Source: Nematopogon swammerdamellus (taxonomy: Eukaryota > Arthropoda > Insecta > Lepidoptera > Adelidae). From it: 64,000 nucleotides of DNA. Both the position numbers and the translations under genes were made by a program. The stretch lies in assembly GCA_946902875.1 (NCBI GenBank), contig OX336340.1:12725566-12789565 (forward strand), given 5' to 3'. Shown here piece after piece: positions 9,901 to 21,667 of the stretch; positions within the stretch are counted from its first letter, which is position 1; the number at the start of each line of letters is the position of its first letter. The notes under the pieces were generated by a model. It made no database searches and had not been told where the DNA came from. It saw nothing but the letters and a program-made list of their open reading frames with translations.

Positions 9901-11848
9901 CTGAAAACAAATTAAACATACATTTTGACTCATCGCCATCAGACATCACATCCAATAGAATAGAGATTATTGACTTTGTCCTTTTGAAATGGGTTCTGGA
10001 GAGCTCCAATATATGTACAATTTATGTACTCCAATATATGTACTCCTGTCAGCTGTGAAAGCAAACGTAAATGTCATCCCGCCCCGCGGTCGTCAGCGCC
10101 ATGTGACATACATATCCATACATACATCGATGACCCACGCGTATCCTACGTCCCAAGTTCGTATGTTTCTGTGTCGCAGATTGAATATAACTACTTAGTA
10201 ATGATAAATATCTTCGAGGAAAGTTTAAATAGAAGCAGGGTTAAGGTTGATTGATACCTTGTCACGATAACCCTCAATTCTATTCTTAATTTTATAAGGA
10301 TTTCAAATAGATAAGTGCATTAGTACCTACTGCTCGTGGTGTGGGAAACCGAACTGACTAAGTAGTAGGCTAAATTGTTAAAAGTCGGACTGACAAACCG
10401 GATCAACGCAGGAGCAGGCATTTTAATTACACACATGGTAAATTTAATTACGGGTCACATCTAAATAGTCTACCTGCGAAACCTTAATATAAATAAATGA
10501 AGTTATATGTATACTCACTCTCAACAAAGCAAATGGCGGCCAATATGCAGGCGGAGAAGAGTATCGTCATAGATATAACGAGTACGGTGACCTGGTGCGA
10601 GGTGTTGCAGCACCAGGGCGTGCTCTCCGGCTTGGCGCCGCGGTGTCGCGTGAACCCGTTCACCACGGTGAAGTGCGTGGAGCTCGCGGCGGAGGCGGCG
10701 TCCGGCTCGGCGGCGCCCCCGCCGCGCTTCACGCCGCTCCAGAAGGGATCGGCCGCCTCCTCCGGGATGGTGAGCTGGACCGCGTCGGTGCGCTGCAGCT
10801 TGCGGTGCTGACGCTGGCTGCCCACGTAGCTGGTGAGGTTGGCGCTGTATGCCGACTGCTGCGTCTCCTCGCCGTGAACGCGCGCCAGGTGCGCCGCGCT
10901 CAGCAGCAGCGACCCCGACGATACGCTCTGCAACACACATTTCATACGTCTCTTTCATCGTGTTCCGCAGAACGGGCGTGGCATTCGCAACCCCCGCATT
11001 CGACCGAATGTCCGTGGGCGTTATTAGACCCCTTATGGGTGGTTCGACGTCATATGTCGCGCTTTCTGTAAAAAAAATGTGTTCGGTAGGTTCCGTGTTC
11101 GGTTGTTATTATAATACGTATGTTACTTGCTGGTTATTTATAGAAAGGGATTAAAAATGGCGGCGTTCCTATTTTCCTCTCGCTCACACAGTATTGCCGT
11201 CTAGAGACAATAAAGCAATTGTTCGAAGATAAGCAAATAAAAAAAAAATTGCATGCCAACTGTACAGCTAAAAACGGCGCCATTTTCAATCCCTTTCTTT
11301 AAAAACCAGGTTATACTCGTATATCCTGTATCTACAGAAATCTATAAATCTCGACCGCACTTCCCCACCGGCAATCCGGCCGCCGCCGACCGCCTGCGAC
11401 GTTTATAGGGGCGATTTCACCACCTTCGGTTAAAATATAGCTAGCTACCTATTAACTACTGTCAATTGTATGAGAAATAAGAAGAGAGAGAGGCAATAAG
11501 AAGCAGCAGCTGTCAAGTCGACGCATGGCATTGTCTTCCATGGGCGCCACCGAGGTTCCATGTACACTTCTGAAGCCAACAGGCGGAACAGTGTCTTTAT
11601 AACCCGTTTACTATAAAGTATAAAACGATAATCTGCTAAAAGAGGTGCGAGTTTGTATATTGTACCTTATCTCTAGTTGAGAATCGGATCATACGTACAT
11701 GCGTGCTGTGATTGCTGGCTGTTCCCTGGCTGGAGGAGGAGCCGCCGCGCGTGCGCGGGTCACCTCCGCCGCCTCCGCCGCTCGCGCTGCCCGCCCCGCT
11801 CGAGCCCGACAGGGACGGCCGCGGGATGTGCCACGCCGCTACAGGCAT
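9863..11848 (-). CDS. Unrecognised single-pass (tail-anchored-like) membrane protein, three coding exons
   Basis: Exons 11848-11699, 10927-10519 and 9900-9863 join with GT/AG borders and keep one frame to TAA at 9863. They give 198 residues if translation starts at the ATG opening the first of these. Residues 1-50 are Gly/Ser-rich (low complexity) and 51-160 hydrophilic. One membrane span, VTVLVISMTILFSACILAA and following residues, lies at about 163-185. A 13-residue basic tail ends RKESDYRFS. Two Cys precede the span. NLT and NTS sequons exist but would be used only if the N side is extracytoplasmic. No signal peptide is visible, and the basic tail and short C side fit a tail-anchored topology. 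GC-rich third positions contrast with the AT-rich surroundings and support real coding. The family is not recognised. The true start may lie upstream (see 52589-52624). Confidence 0.75.
10519..10927 (-). CDS. Membrane-protein gene, main exon with transmembrane span
   Basis: Acceptor TGTGTTGCAG ends at 10928 and donor GTGAGT starts at 10518. 409 nt, phase 0 in, phase 1 out. It holds the hydrophobic span. Confidence 0.8.
11130..11309. mobile_element. MITE with about 40-bp TIRs
   Basis: TAGAAAGGGATTAAAAATGG at the left pairs with CCATTTTCAATCCCTTTCTT at the right; the match continues outward to CTGGTT/AACCAGG. It lies in the intron of the membrane-protein gene. Confidence 0.75.
11699..11848 (-). 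CDS. Membrane-protein gene, Gly/Ser-rich exon
   Basis: Acceptor TTTGCCGTCAG is immediately followed by ATG; donor GTACGT follows CAT at 11699. It has 50 codons and begins and ends in phase 0. The ATG could be an internal Met if a coding exon precedes it. Confidence 0.68.
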
Positions 11849-11922
11849 CTGACGGCAAAAACATATATATTTAATATCTGGGAGCCTTCGAGTCATTCAT
11901 GATACGCACGCCCGCTGCGCCA

Positions 11923-11942
11923 GGGGGGGGGGGGGGGGGGGG
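11923..11942. repeat. Poly-G run of 20
   Basis: An uninterrupted G homopolymer; the length may be unreliable in assembly. Confidence 0.9.
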
Positions 11943-12822
11943 CACTTTTGACCTCCATGCTAGGAACCCTGGAATTAGCTTAAAATGGTCGAAAGTTCGA
12001 ATGCCACTCGATTGTTCGGTCAGTTGGCATCCGTGGTAGGCTAGGTGCACAGAGCAAAAAGCCCGGTCTTCGCGGGCGGTGTGGCCAGATCGTTGTTCTG
12101 TGGCTAGGTGGTAGGTTATACAGGAACTCAACGTTCAGTAGTTCTATCTAACCTCGGGGGTGTAACGGGTGCACTTTTTTTTACTTTTTAAGTCTGAGTG
12201 GTCCAACCGAGTTAGGTCTGTCTTCGAAAATACCTCGCTAGATTTTGGTGATGAAGGGAATCGTTTTGGTATTTTTGCAGAAATATGCCCCCAGCTTATG
12301 CGTAAGTTTTGTGCTGTATACTTATGGATTTTCTTGTAATCATAATACTGCGTTGCGTCATACATAATCACTCAGCCGCTATCGAGACTTAGGTATGCTG
12401 GCTGCGCATCCGCGTGTGTATCGGCCCTATTAGCATACGGCCGGGTACGTATGTGGTTTCAAATACATAGTCTAATTGGCCGGCGAGCCGTTGACTTCCT
12501 TCTTTTTTTTTCCTTTATTGGTTCAGCGCCCACGATGCAACCTTGATGCGCGATGTATACACACATTCTATTTCTATATAATCGACTCGCCGCGCGGAGA
12601 CACTGCCACCGTCCGGCCGCTTACCGCCCCGCCTCCGCCTTCGCCGCGCGTCACCGCGTCTGTCGTATCGCACTCTCGACAATCAGAGAGGGATGCGTCG
12701 AACAACGGCACAATAACAATAGCTGTAGCGATGTGCGAAACGTGGTCTCCGTAAGTCTGTTTCGATCGAGACATTCGATAAGGGGGGAACACAGTCGTTA
12801 TAGATGGTTCCAACTAAATCCC

Positions 12823-13017
12823 TTCGCCGTTATGTTGGCTCCACTGCCACCTTAAATTCCTGTTGCCAGATTGTGAAGATTATATTACCTAATAATGTAA
12901 TCAGTATTTACCGTATAATAAATACGGTAAATACTGATAATTAGGGGTAAATCTGTATACATAGCAACCCTCAACGCTGTTTTGACAGATAGACAGTGGA
13001 GCCAACATAACGGCGAA
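12823..13017. mobile_element. Small foldback element
   Basis: Perfect 24-bp inverted repeats (12823-12846 and 12994-13017, containing TATGTTGGCTCCACTG) surround an inner palindrome built on CAGTATTTACCGTAT and complement at about 12900-12937. Confidence 0.75.
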
Positions 13018-14470
13018 GTGAACTTTTATATGGAACGCTCTCTACTAAGCTCATTTCCTATAGTTCACATTAATCAATTAGTATTAGCAGGCTTCTCCGC
13101 TCCGTTACCGTTTTTCCGAAATAGGTACCTACCTAGTGTGTTCATTACTTGTGTCCAACGTTCTTGCTTGTGTCGTATCGTAGTGCCTTCATCGTGCATT
13201 TCCAGAGGATTTTAAAATTACTTACTAGGTATTTACTCGCATTTTTTCTGATTCTTGTCTTGAGTTTTTAATGTCTTCCTGCTCATCAGTTGTTGGCGGA
13301 AGTTCAACTGGGAGTAAACGATGACCACATTTTTATGATAATTTCAAATCATCACTCATCCATCACGATCTTCTTGAAAATAGCGAGACGTACCTACATG
13401 TAAAAATATATTGAACCCAGCGCGAGACATTTTCTGTTGTGATCTCGAGACGAACACTTTACGAGGCAACTTCAGAGTGTGATATCAAAACATACGTCAA
13501 ACCATTTATATTTAAATAAATTAATAAAACTATATCAATGTGTCCAACAAACCAAATGCATACGAGGGAGAGGTGGCGGGGCGGGGCGGCGCGGAGGCGT
13601 TGCGCGGAGTGGCGTTGCATAAGTAGGTGACAGGAGTTACGAAGTCGGAATCGTTCGTCTGCAAAGCAAACTGCGAGTGCTTCCGCGTGTGCCGACATGT
13701 GACGTCACACCGGCTACCCACTGCGTACGCACCGCCTCCGCCGCGGCCGCCGGAGCACCGGTCCCATACATACCTAACCTACCACACACTCCTGCTGCAT
13801 TCAGTCAGCCTCCGCCCCGCCCGCCCGGCCCCGCGGCGCCGCGTCACTGCCTGTGCTGTGCCCCTTGTTGTTAACATCAATTCGTACATCCCTATATGTG
13901 ATGCGTGTCGACACGACTCAGTGCGCATTCTACTATCGACCTACAGCAGTGCTGCACCTGTGCCCGATATTTATGAAATTGTGATCGTTACCATTACCAC
14001 ACCATTATCGAGTCGATAAGTTTCAGCGTTCACGTTCACCTTCGTAAAAATTATCGGTAAAATTTCTAGGCGAGAAAGAACAGGCAAGAAAACTCACCTG
14101 CATTTTTTTTTCATAATTTGAGTACATACACCACATTACAATCCGGTCGGTCGGGCTGTTATGGACTTGACATCACGGGTGTACATCACGCCAAATGTTT
14201 CAGGTTCCATAAAAAAAAAGCGGTCAAGTTCGATTCGAACTTGCGTGGAGAGGGTTCCATTCCGTTTTCCGTGAGAACTTTAAGACTTAAGATTTCGGTT
14301 TAAGGTTTTCCTGTAAATTATAAGAGGCCATATATTCCCTATTTTTTTTCAAAATTGTATACGCAGTAGTTTCGGAGACAAGGGGCGGGAATACTCTATT
14401 TTTATTATCGTATACTTTTATCGTATCTTTAATATCTTTTAAACTGGGCATTTTAAAATTATAAAAAAAT
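13018..14470. other. No gene assigned; GC-rich island 13560-13870 with a CRE-type palindrome
   Basis: The island is rich in CpG and in CGCCTCCGC words and contains GTGACGTCAC at 13699-13708, the classical CREB/ATF palindrome. It could be a promoter or enhancer, but no start exon could be tied to it. On the minus strand, ATGCAG|GTGAGT near 14100 is a donor-like site without a convincing exon. Confidence 0.3.
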
Positions 14471-14471
14471 A

Positions 14472-14725
14472 TATACATACATATGTACGTACATACATAC
14501 CACACACGCTGTATCCCGACAATCAGGGTAAGCAGAGTAATCGGTGTTGTGCTGCAATAACTCTGGAAAATTGCAGCACAACATCGACCACCACGTTTAG
14601 CAAAGTTTTCGGACAAGATAACTATAAAGCAGCAAGTAAGGACAAAGACCCACCTGCTGCACGACTCGGTGGAAAGACCGTGCCAAGGTGAGAGGTGGCT
14701 AGCCTAGCTGCCATGACATATAGGG
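14472..14725. mobile_element. Dispersed repeat, same family as 30799-31108
   Basis: Shares CGCTGTATCCCGA, GGTAAGCAGAGTAATCGG, GTTGTGCTGCA, GCAGCACAACA and CCCACCTGCTGC with the copy at 30.8 kb. It starts at a TACA microsatellite. Confidence 0.75.
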
Positions 14726-16280
14726 ATGTACGAATTGATATCAAAAAATATAATGTCCTCCAAAATCTAAATTCCTTCATTTACGCTATACGTCCGTGAT
14801 TGGGTCATCCATCAGTCATCCCTCACATCATCATCAAACTATATATATAGGTATGTACAAAATTTCAACTTTTTTCATCCAGTAGATTCGGAGATAATAA
14901 ATTTGACAGATGGACAGGACAGACAAAAGAGTGATCCTATAAGGGCTCAGTTTTTTTCCTCTTCTAAGGTACGGAACTGGGAATACTTGAGAATGAATTG
15001 GCTATTTGTGCGTGTCCAAATGGATGGGCCTATTTCATACCGTTTTGTTAAGCGAAAGCTAGTATTTTCAAGAACGTTGTTGGCCATTAGCCTAAGTTTC
15101 GTGGAATTCGATCGTCAGCTTTAATCAGAGCTTCGAATGGATGTCAGCAGATATCACTTCAGATACATGGAGTTAGGGGCTCAAATGTTTAATAGCATTG
15201 TGGTGTGGAGATTATATTATAACACAATCGTCAGGGTCTGATGATGACCAGCGGAATTGCAGCAGTTTCGAAGGGATCTCAGCCCATATAACACCTAGAT
15301 ACCTACGCCGTGTTTGCGCCCAAATATTTAGTAGGTAGCTTTTTGGAGATTCCATATCCAGATCTCAATTTTCTTGATAAAGAATGACAATTTATCGTGG
15401 TTTCAGGGAATGGATTTCGTTAGTCATCTGCGTTCCCCGACCCTCGATTGAGGATGCCCTAATAATTATTGTTCACTTTCGAATGCCATTTTAGAATTTC
15501 TAGCGTGGGTATTGTTCTATATTAATTAGTGTTTGCAACAAAGACATTCTTAATCGCGTGTATATTATGTGCTTCAATGTTCTTTAGATTCATTCGCGTG
15601 TTGTGAACCGGCAAAACTCGTTAAACATTCGGTTACATTCCTGCTGGCATTTTACGATCTTTACGCAGAAGTCTTTACGTAAGTAAGTACAGTGCGTAAC
15701 TGCCGTAAGGGCAGGCAGGGCGGTTCTCACTGTGTTGTTCATTTATAATTGGCTAACCTTTTTATGGCCTCAAAAAATGCCTTTAGTACCTATTTGGGTG
15801 ATCGTGCGTCACGTTGTCGAGTATGCACTAGTGATGCAACTTGAAAAAAAAAAAAAAATGTTTTCTTTTTCACTATTTGAGAAAAAAAACTTGGCACCGT
15901 CGTTTGTTTTTTCTAAATTTGGTTTTTTTTTCAGAAAAAAGAAAATACTAGCACTGAAATAAGATGAAACGCTAAATGTCATTGTTTTATTGTAATTTAA
16001 ATAATTAAAAGTCAAATTTTGTTTAAATAAATTAAATGGGGGAAATCCGTAAACGTGAACATCAGTAAGTGTTGCCAATTTATTTTGAGTCGTTTTTGTA
16101 CTACATATTTAACAAAATCAATTTGTAGTTCCTTTAAACCAAAAACAATTATTATTATCATCTCGTATTTAACGGTAACCACCTTATATTTTTATTTTCG
16201 TCTTCTGGAAAAAAACGTACTTCAGAAGAAAAAAAAATTTTTTGTTTTTTTTTAACGTTTTTTTTTCATGTCAGAAAAAA
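14726..16280. other. No gene seen; AT-rich, with a fragment of the GGAACCC repeat at about 14890-14990
   Basis: Homopurine/homopyrimidine A/T runs around 15840-16270 account for the open frames there; none has coding character. Confidence 0.45.
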
Positions 16281-16282
16281 AA

Positions 16283-16560
16283 CTGGTTTTAGGTTTCCGT
16301 ATCCCGTACGGAAGCCTATTACTAAGCCTCCGTCGTCTGTCTGTCCGTCCGTCCGTCCGTCCGTCCGTCCGTCCGAGGGCTGTATCTCTTGAACCGTAAT
16401 AGGTAGCCGGTTGAAACTTTCACAGAATATGTGTTACTATGGCGGATGAAACAACAAATAAGAAAAACAAGAAAAAGTTAAAAATTAAGGGAGGCCCCCA
16501 TACAAGAAACGTTTCATTAAAATAGATTAGTCACACTATTGAATAATAGGTGGCGCCACA
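16283..16560 (+). repeat. Dispersed 'CCGTATCC...ACGGGACCC' repeat with (GTCC)n
   Basis: Copies of one short interspersed family occur at 39053, 48268 (reverse), 51533 and 61135. Shared words include CCTATTACTAAGCCT, the (GTCC)n tract, CTGTATCTCTTGAACCGTA and TTTCACAGAATATGTGTTA. Confidence 0.85.
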
Positions 16561-17032
16561 AGCTTTTATACCTTGCATTGTTATGGCCGCTAAATTGCCA
16601 ACGACCTCATTGAGGCTTCTCTCCGATCGTCCTACATATCTTCGAAATTAAAATTCGAAGACCATGCCACCTGAGCGGATAGGCGGATATTAGGGGTCGC
16701 AAACCGGGATCCCGAATCCCGAAAATACCGGGATACCGGACCGAAACGAAAGCTTTAAAATACCGGGATTGAGTTAACAGAAACCGAGATTTTCGGTATT
16801 TTCGGTATTTCATTATAAATAAGACTAATAACAAATTAAAAAGCCCGCGACATTCCGCCGCACACGATTCTTTCTGCGAGTAGTCGCGCGGTGGTTGCTA
16901 TGGCAACGCGGCTCAGCTATGTGACGCATGTCGCGCGCGACTACACACACACGGCCAGGAGTGAGTGAGACCTACTCTCAAGAAAGAAAGACCTACTCTA
17001 AAGAAGGCTTAGGATTTTTTGACGAAAATTCG

Positions 17033-17525
17033 TCATGAACTTTTGTTTTGGTCATATCATAATTCGAGAACCACTGGTGCTAGACCCATCGTGTTGGTAC
17101 TCAAACTTCAGGTCTCGGTGTGATCTATCCATCTGTCACATGAACTTTTGTTTTGGTCATAACTCGAGAACCACTGGTGCTAGACCCATCGTGTTGGTAC
17201 TCAAACTTCAGGTCTCGGTGAGATCTATCCATCTGTCACATAAACTTTTGTTTTGGCCATAACTCGAGAACCACTGGTGCTAGACCCATCGTGTTGGTAC
17301 TCAAACTTCAGGTCTCGGTGAGATCTATCCATCTGTCACGTGAAATTTTGTTTTGGTCATAACTCGAGAACCACTTGTGCTAGACCCATCGTGTTGGTAC
17401 TCAAACTTCAGGTCTCGGTGAGATCTATCCATCTGTCACGTGAACTTTTGTTTTGGTCATAACTCGAAAACCACTGGTGCTAGACCCATCGTGTTGGTAC
17501 TCAAACTTCAGGTCTCGGTGAGATT
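17033..17525. repeat. 100-bp tandem repeat, about 5 copies, inside the hAT element
   Basis: The word TAGACCCATC recurs at 17081, 17181, 17281, 17381 and 17481. Units are almost identical, so expansion looks recent. Confidence 0.95.
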
Positions 17526-17576
17526 TGATGTTTTTGTTAAAGCTGATTACAGTTTTGTTAAAAGAATATTATCCTA

Positions 17577-17916
17577 TATTCATTTTTAAGTTTCCGGATT
17601 AACAGTAGGTTTAAAGGCTTACATAAGTCGACGTTTCGCCCGCTACGTCACGGGCTTCATCAGGAACTGCGGGAGTTCCTGGAGCCGACGTCTGGTGTCC
17701 GTTGTACCAGACGTCAAACTCAGACGTCAACTTTTGAAAGTTTGACGTCTGGTACAACGGACACCAGACGTCGGCTCCAAGAACTCCCGCAGTTCCTGAT
17801 GAAGCCCGTGACGTAGCGGGCGAAACGTCGACTTATGTAAGTCTTTAAACCTACTGTTAATCCGTAAACTTAAAAATGAATATAATTAATAACAGTGTAA
17901 ACTTAAAAACATTAGT
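17577..17916. mobile_element. Foldback element nested in the hAT element
   Basis: Arms of about 140 bp (for example CGACGTTTCGCCCGCTACGT and complement; GACGTCTGGTGTCCGTTGTA and complement) are nearly perfect. A 12-bp direct repeat AATATTATCCTA flanks it at 17565-17576 and 17917-17928. Confidence 0.8.
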
Positions 17917-18599
17917 AATATTATCCTAGTTTAAGTAAGATTTATGTCTGTTTAAAATAACTCGGCAGTGAGTTATTATATTTTCGTAATAGCAGATTGA
18001 AGTTTAAAATCTAAAATTAATAAAATTGTGATTTTCTTATCTTAACACACTTTATTGTTTGACTGGTGACAATTGCCTTACAAAAATGACGATTTCATTA
18101 CATATTTTAAAATATTTTTTCTCACAATATCGAAAATACCGAAAATACCGGAATCTCGGTATTATTAAAAAAGTAATACCGAAAACACCGGTATTGGAAA
18201 AGGGGTCCGGTATTGCGACCCCTAGCGGATATTATTGATAGCGGATAGATACGGAAACCTCCGCGCGCGAGTAAACGTCGCACTTGACAGATTTTTTTTT
18301 ACAACTCTAGTATGCACGCACAGTTCGTCCACGGTGCACGTTGCGTCAATGTATACTTTCCCTAAAGGTCACGGCTGTGACGCGGTACGGTCCGCCCCCT
18401 CCGCGCCGCCGCGCCGTTGACGCCACCTCGCAGCAGCTCGAGCGAGAGCAGCCTTTGATATGATTCAGATTGCAGTGGTTAATAATGATCGTGGTGTTTA
18501 CTTGTAGAGCGAGCGCAGCCGGTCCGTGACGCGCGCGATGTTCGCGGGTAGCGTTTTGCTACTACTGACGATTGTTCCTTCCCTTTCATTCAGAATGTT

Positions 18600-19380
18600 T
18601 GCTTGAGTCAGAACGTTTTAAGGTGATGTGAGACTGCGTCTGACTCGAATTTCAAGAAGTGTACAATATTACTTACCTGACAGATTCAGTTTTAATATAT
18701 ATGCAAAACTTCATCTATCAGCGCAGATCGATATCTTTTTAAAAACACGATTTGATTGACTTCGCTCGATAGAAAAAAAATCATGAACATGCCTCTGAAT
18801 TTTGTTATAAAAACGTATTTATGGCAACGTGACCAAATCAAGGCTTTGGAAAAAATTGGTTGTCTGTAAAGTCGGTTTACGGACGATAGTTTTACGTGAT
18901 GACGTGGAATAATCGTAGTACATAGAGCAAAGATCAGTAATTATATTTCCAGTAGAAAGATTAATCATCTTGTGACTGGCCATCAAAAACTTCTGTTGTC
19001 TGATCTTGACAGTTTTACTTCTTAAGACGTTTCCATGGTAACTTTGACTATACCGATTGTGCCTCTCTATCGCTTGTTACGCGCTCTCGCTTGCACACAC
19101 AGGCTCAGATGGAACGTGACACTTTTTCGTGTGTGCAGCCGGTGTTCATCAATTTATAAGACGTGACGTCATCACGCCAAAAATATATTTTATTTGTTGA
19201 ATATATATCTAAATCCGTAGCTTTTTACTTTTTTGTTTTGATCCGTGGTTTTGGAATAAAAAAATTAAAACCTAATTTTTTATTGATTGATTGTGTTGCA
19301 TCTTACTCCAACCAGCGAAAGCGGCGGCGGCAGCGCGCCTTGAAAGAGGAGTACGGGTGAATACGGGTTGACAGGGCCGG
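18600..19380. mobile_element. Dispersed element, paralogous to 30620-31430
   Basis: Shares ACACGATTTGATT, GACTTCGC, AAAACGTATT, AACGTGAC, GGCTTTGGAAAAAA and TAGCTTTTTACT in the same order with the block at 30.6 kb. No protein domain is recognised. Confidence 0.65.
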
Positions 19381-20815
19381 GCGGAATCACTTAATTGCAT
19401 TTAAATACAAATTATCTAAATGTGGAATCATTTCCGCAACGCTAACTGGTTTGTGAAGGACGGGACGACGCGGCGACAATAATTATTTACCTACGTTTAT
19501 TTCGTGATTGACTGGTTATTTTGTTTCTTTGGTTTTTAACCTACGAGTAAGCCTAAAATGTTAGGAGGCCTTTTTGTATATTTTGTGTGTAATGTATATT
19601 CTTTATGGATTTACCCACATTGCCTTGTTGTGATCATTATGAATAACTTAAATTCACTAAAGTACCTGTGTTGTTTGATCGTGTCATTGAGAGCTGGTTT
19701 CTTAGCTGGCATCTGTTGTTGTTTGTGGCCTAGAACGCCTATATAGTAGCGAGCCACCCTGCACGTGGCAGAATGCAACCTCCTCGGTGCAAGCCGCTAG
19801 TACCGCCACGCACACACTGCTGCGTGCGCGTAGCGGCCGCGCAGCCTCCGCGGCGCCGCAATGAGATTCGTGTGTACCCTTAATGGGCACACAATGCATA
19901 GAGATGGTATCTCGAAGGAGATTGCGCGCGCAGCACCGGATTTGCTAACCTTTTGGGAGTAAAGCGACGGAGACTCGAACAAAGGTCATCGACGAGACTT
20001 TATTAAATACTATTGTCGGCGCGGAGTTTCATCAATTACATTTTTGGGTCAAGTTTTGTTTGGGGCCCGCTCGATTTGGTCAGATATGGTGTCCAAGGTT
20101 TACGCTCTCTTTATTTGCGATCTCGTTTCGTCCAACTCTGGCGCAATATCTTTGTATTTGTGATATTTTGTTGGATGAATTGTTCTGGAACACTTTGTTG
20201 GTTTTTATTCTAAACTGTAATTTTGTACAGAGTGATGTATTTTTTTCAAAATTTATATGTATACTTAAATGTATTATTATAACTAATAATTTAGGGAATA
20301 ATAATTTACACAAAAAAAAATATAAGAAAGATAATAAACAAATAATCGTATTTAAACATTTTAAGTTTGCTTGGAAAACACTTCTTTTAATAATAGTAAC
20401 GAAATTTGTAATGAAGTTGAGTACATTTGAAATGCATATACTTTTTTCTTAAAATGCCTTATTATTTCCCAACATTTATATATAATTACAATTTCAACAC
20501 AATTACAAAAATTAAGTTTTCCAACTCAATCCGAAACCGAAAAAGTTCCTTACTTATGCTAAAATCTGGATAAGTTGGCTGGGCAAATGAAAATCAACTT
20601 GGCTCATAAAAGATTTTGCAACAAGTAAAACCCCGCGGCGCGGCGTGAGAACGTTTACGGTTCCGCGGTGTCACACCACTCTTACAAAACTCAAACACTT
20701 TTATACTGATCGCAAGAATAAAACCGGAAAACGAACATGTTAGTTCACAAAATGTTTTGAACATATTATGGCATTTTCTTTTCATAGAAGTACAAACTTT
20801 ACTGTTCACACCGCA
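19381..20815. other. No gene seen; GC-rich patch 19790-19870, otherwise AT-rich
   Basis: The patch has CGCGCAGCCTCCGCGGCGCC. Open frames here are short and AT-driven. Confidence 0.4.
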
Positions 20816-20821
20816 TTCCTT

Positions 20822-21005
20822 TTTTTATGTAATCCAATATGGGTGGCTGATTCAGAGGGGCCAAAGCACATGCCCCGACCGGCCAATATCACCTCCTAGA
20901 AGGTAAGTACCATATCGGACACTACCCTTTGGATTGCTGGCTATACTGGAATAGAGGAGAACACAGCCGCTGCTATGAGGCCATCTTACATCGTAGAGTA
21001 GGTAA
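20822..21005 (-). mobile_element. SINE, family 2
   Basis: Closely matches 5820-6060 (GGCCAAAGCACATGCCCCGAC, ATTGCTGGCTATACTG, AGAGGAGAACACA). It begins with a T-run. Confidence 0.7.
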
Positions 21006-21667
21006 GGAAAGTGCATGTTACACTGGTCGGCCAAGGTATCGGATTGTGCAAGTGTGAAATTTCCCGCGTCGCTTTTTGTCCGACTGGGTGTCGACAATTC
21101 GGAACCGCCTACGTTCCAGTGTATCCACTCGAACGGGCCCCCGTTCTCGGCGTTTCTAATAAATGAATACCTACGAAAAAATATTATGTTATTCGAAGTC
21201 ATGCACATTTTGGGGTTTCAATATTCGGCACTTATTTATTGGTAAATTTGGGACCTACGCAACATCAAATAAAGAGCTTTTAAATCGGATACCTCGAGCA
21301 ATGTGTATGAAATAGTCAAGGAAATAGTAGTAGGGCATCCAAAATCGGTACCATTTTCAAAATCGGTTTTATTCCGATTTTCATATTTTAAAAATCGATT
21401 TTTCGATTTTTTCGATGTTTTCGATTTTACGGCAAAATGTGAAGTGTAACTTAGGTAAGGTATATTATAAGGTAGGTATTTTTGCACTGGGCCACATGAG
21501 AATAAATGATAAAGAGTATACTAGTAATAAAATAAGTGACATTTAATATTTCAGTGCAATATTAAAATAACATGTGTTCAAATTTTGAAATTAAAATGTT
21601 GAATGGGAACTTAACACTAACTTTAACGTGATGACGTAAACCACTTGGTAACTACGTGAGCGTGACT

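Larger units (their letters stand above)
16691..18224. mobile_element. Non-autonomous hAT element with 8-bp target duplication
   Basis: The TIRs TAGGGGTCGCA...TGCGACCCCTA are flanked by the perfect direct repeat GCGGATAT at 16683-16690 and 18225-18232, the 8-bp duplication typical of hAT. Subterminal regions are full of TACCGGGA/CGGTATTTT words in both orientations. No transposase is seen. It carries a 100-bp tandem array and a nested foldback element. Confidence 0.88.

Noticed and set aside
10595..11071. Plus-strand and alternate-frame open frames over the GC-rich block
   Set aside because: They overlap the spliced minus-strand exon, which has sound splice sites and a sensible membrane span; the others are antisense or frame shadows of GC-rich codons.
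18498..18626. Minus-strand open stretch ending LPANIARVTDRLRSLYK and a stop
   Set aside because: Protein-like at first glance, but no certain acceptor, no partner exon, and it sits at the edge of a dispersed repeat block with a related copy at 30.6 kb.
19313..19360. Possible plus-strand terminal exon after AACCAG, basic residues then a stop (RALKEEYG)
   Set aside because: A short (CGG)n-derived frame inside a dispersed repeat; no upstream exon.
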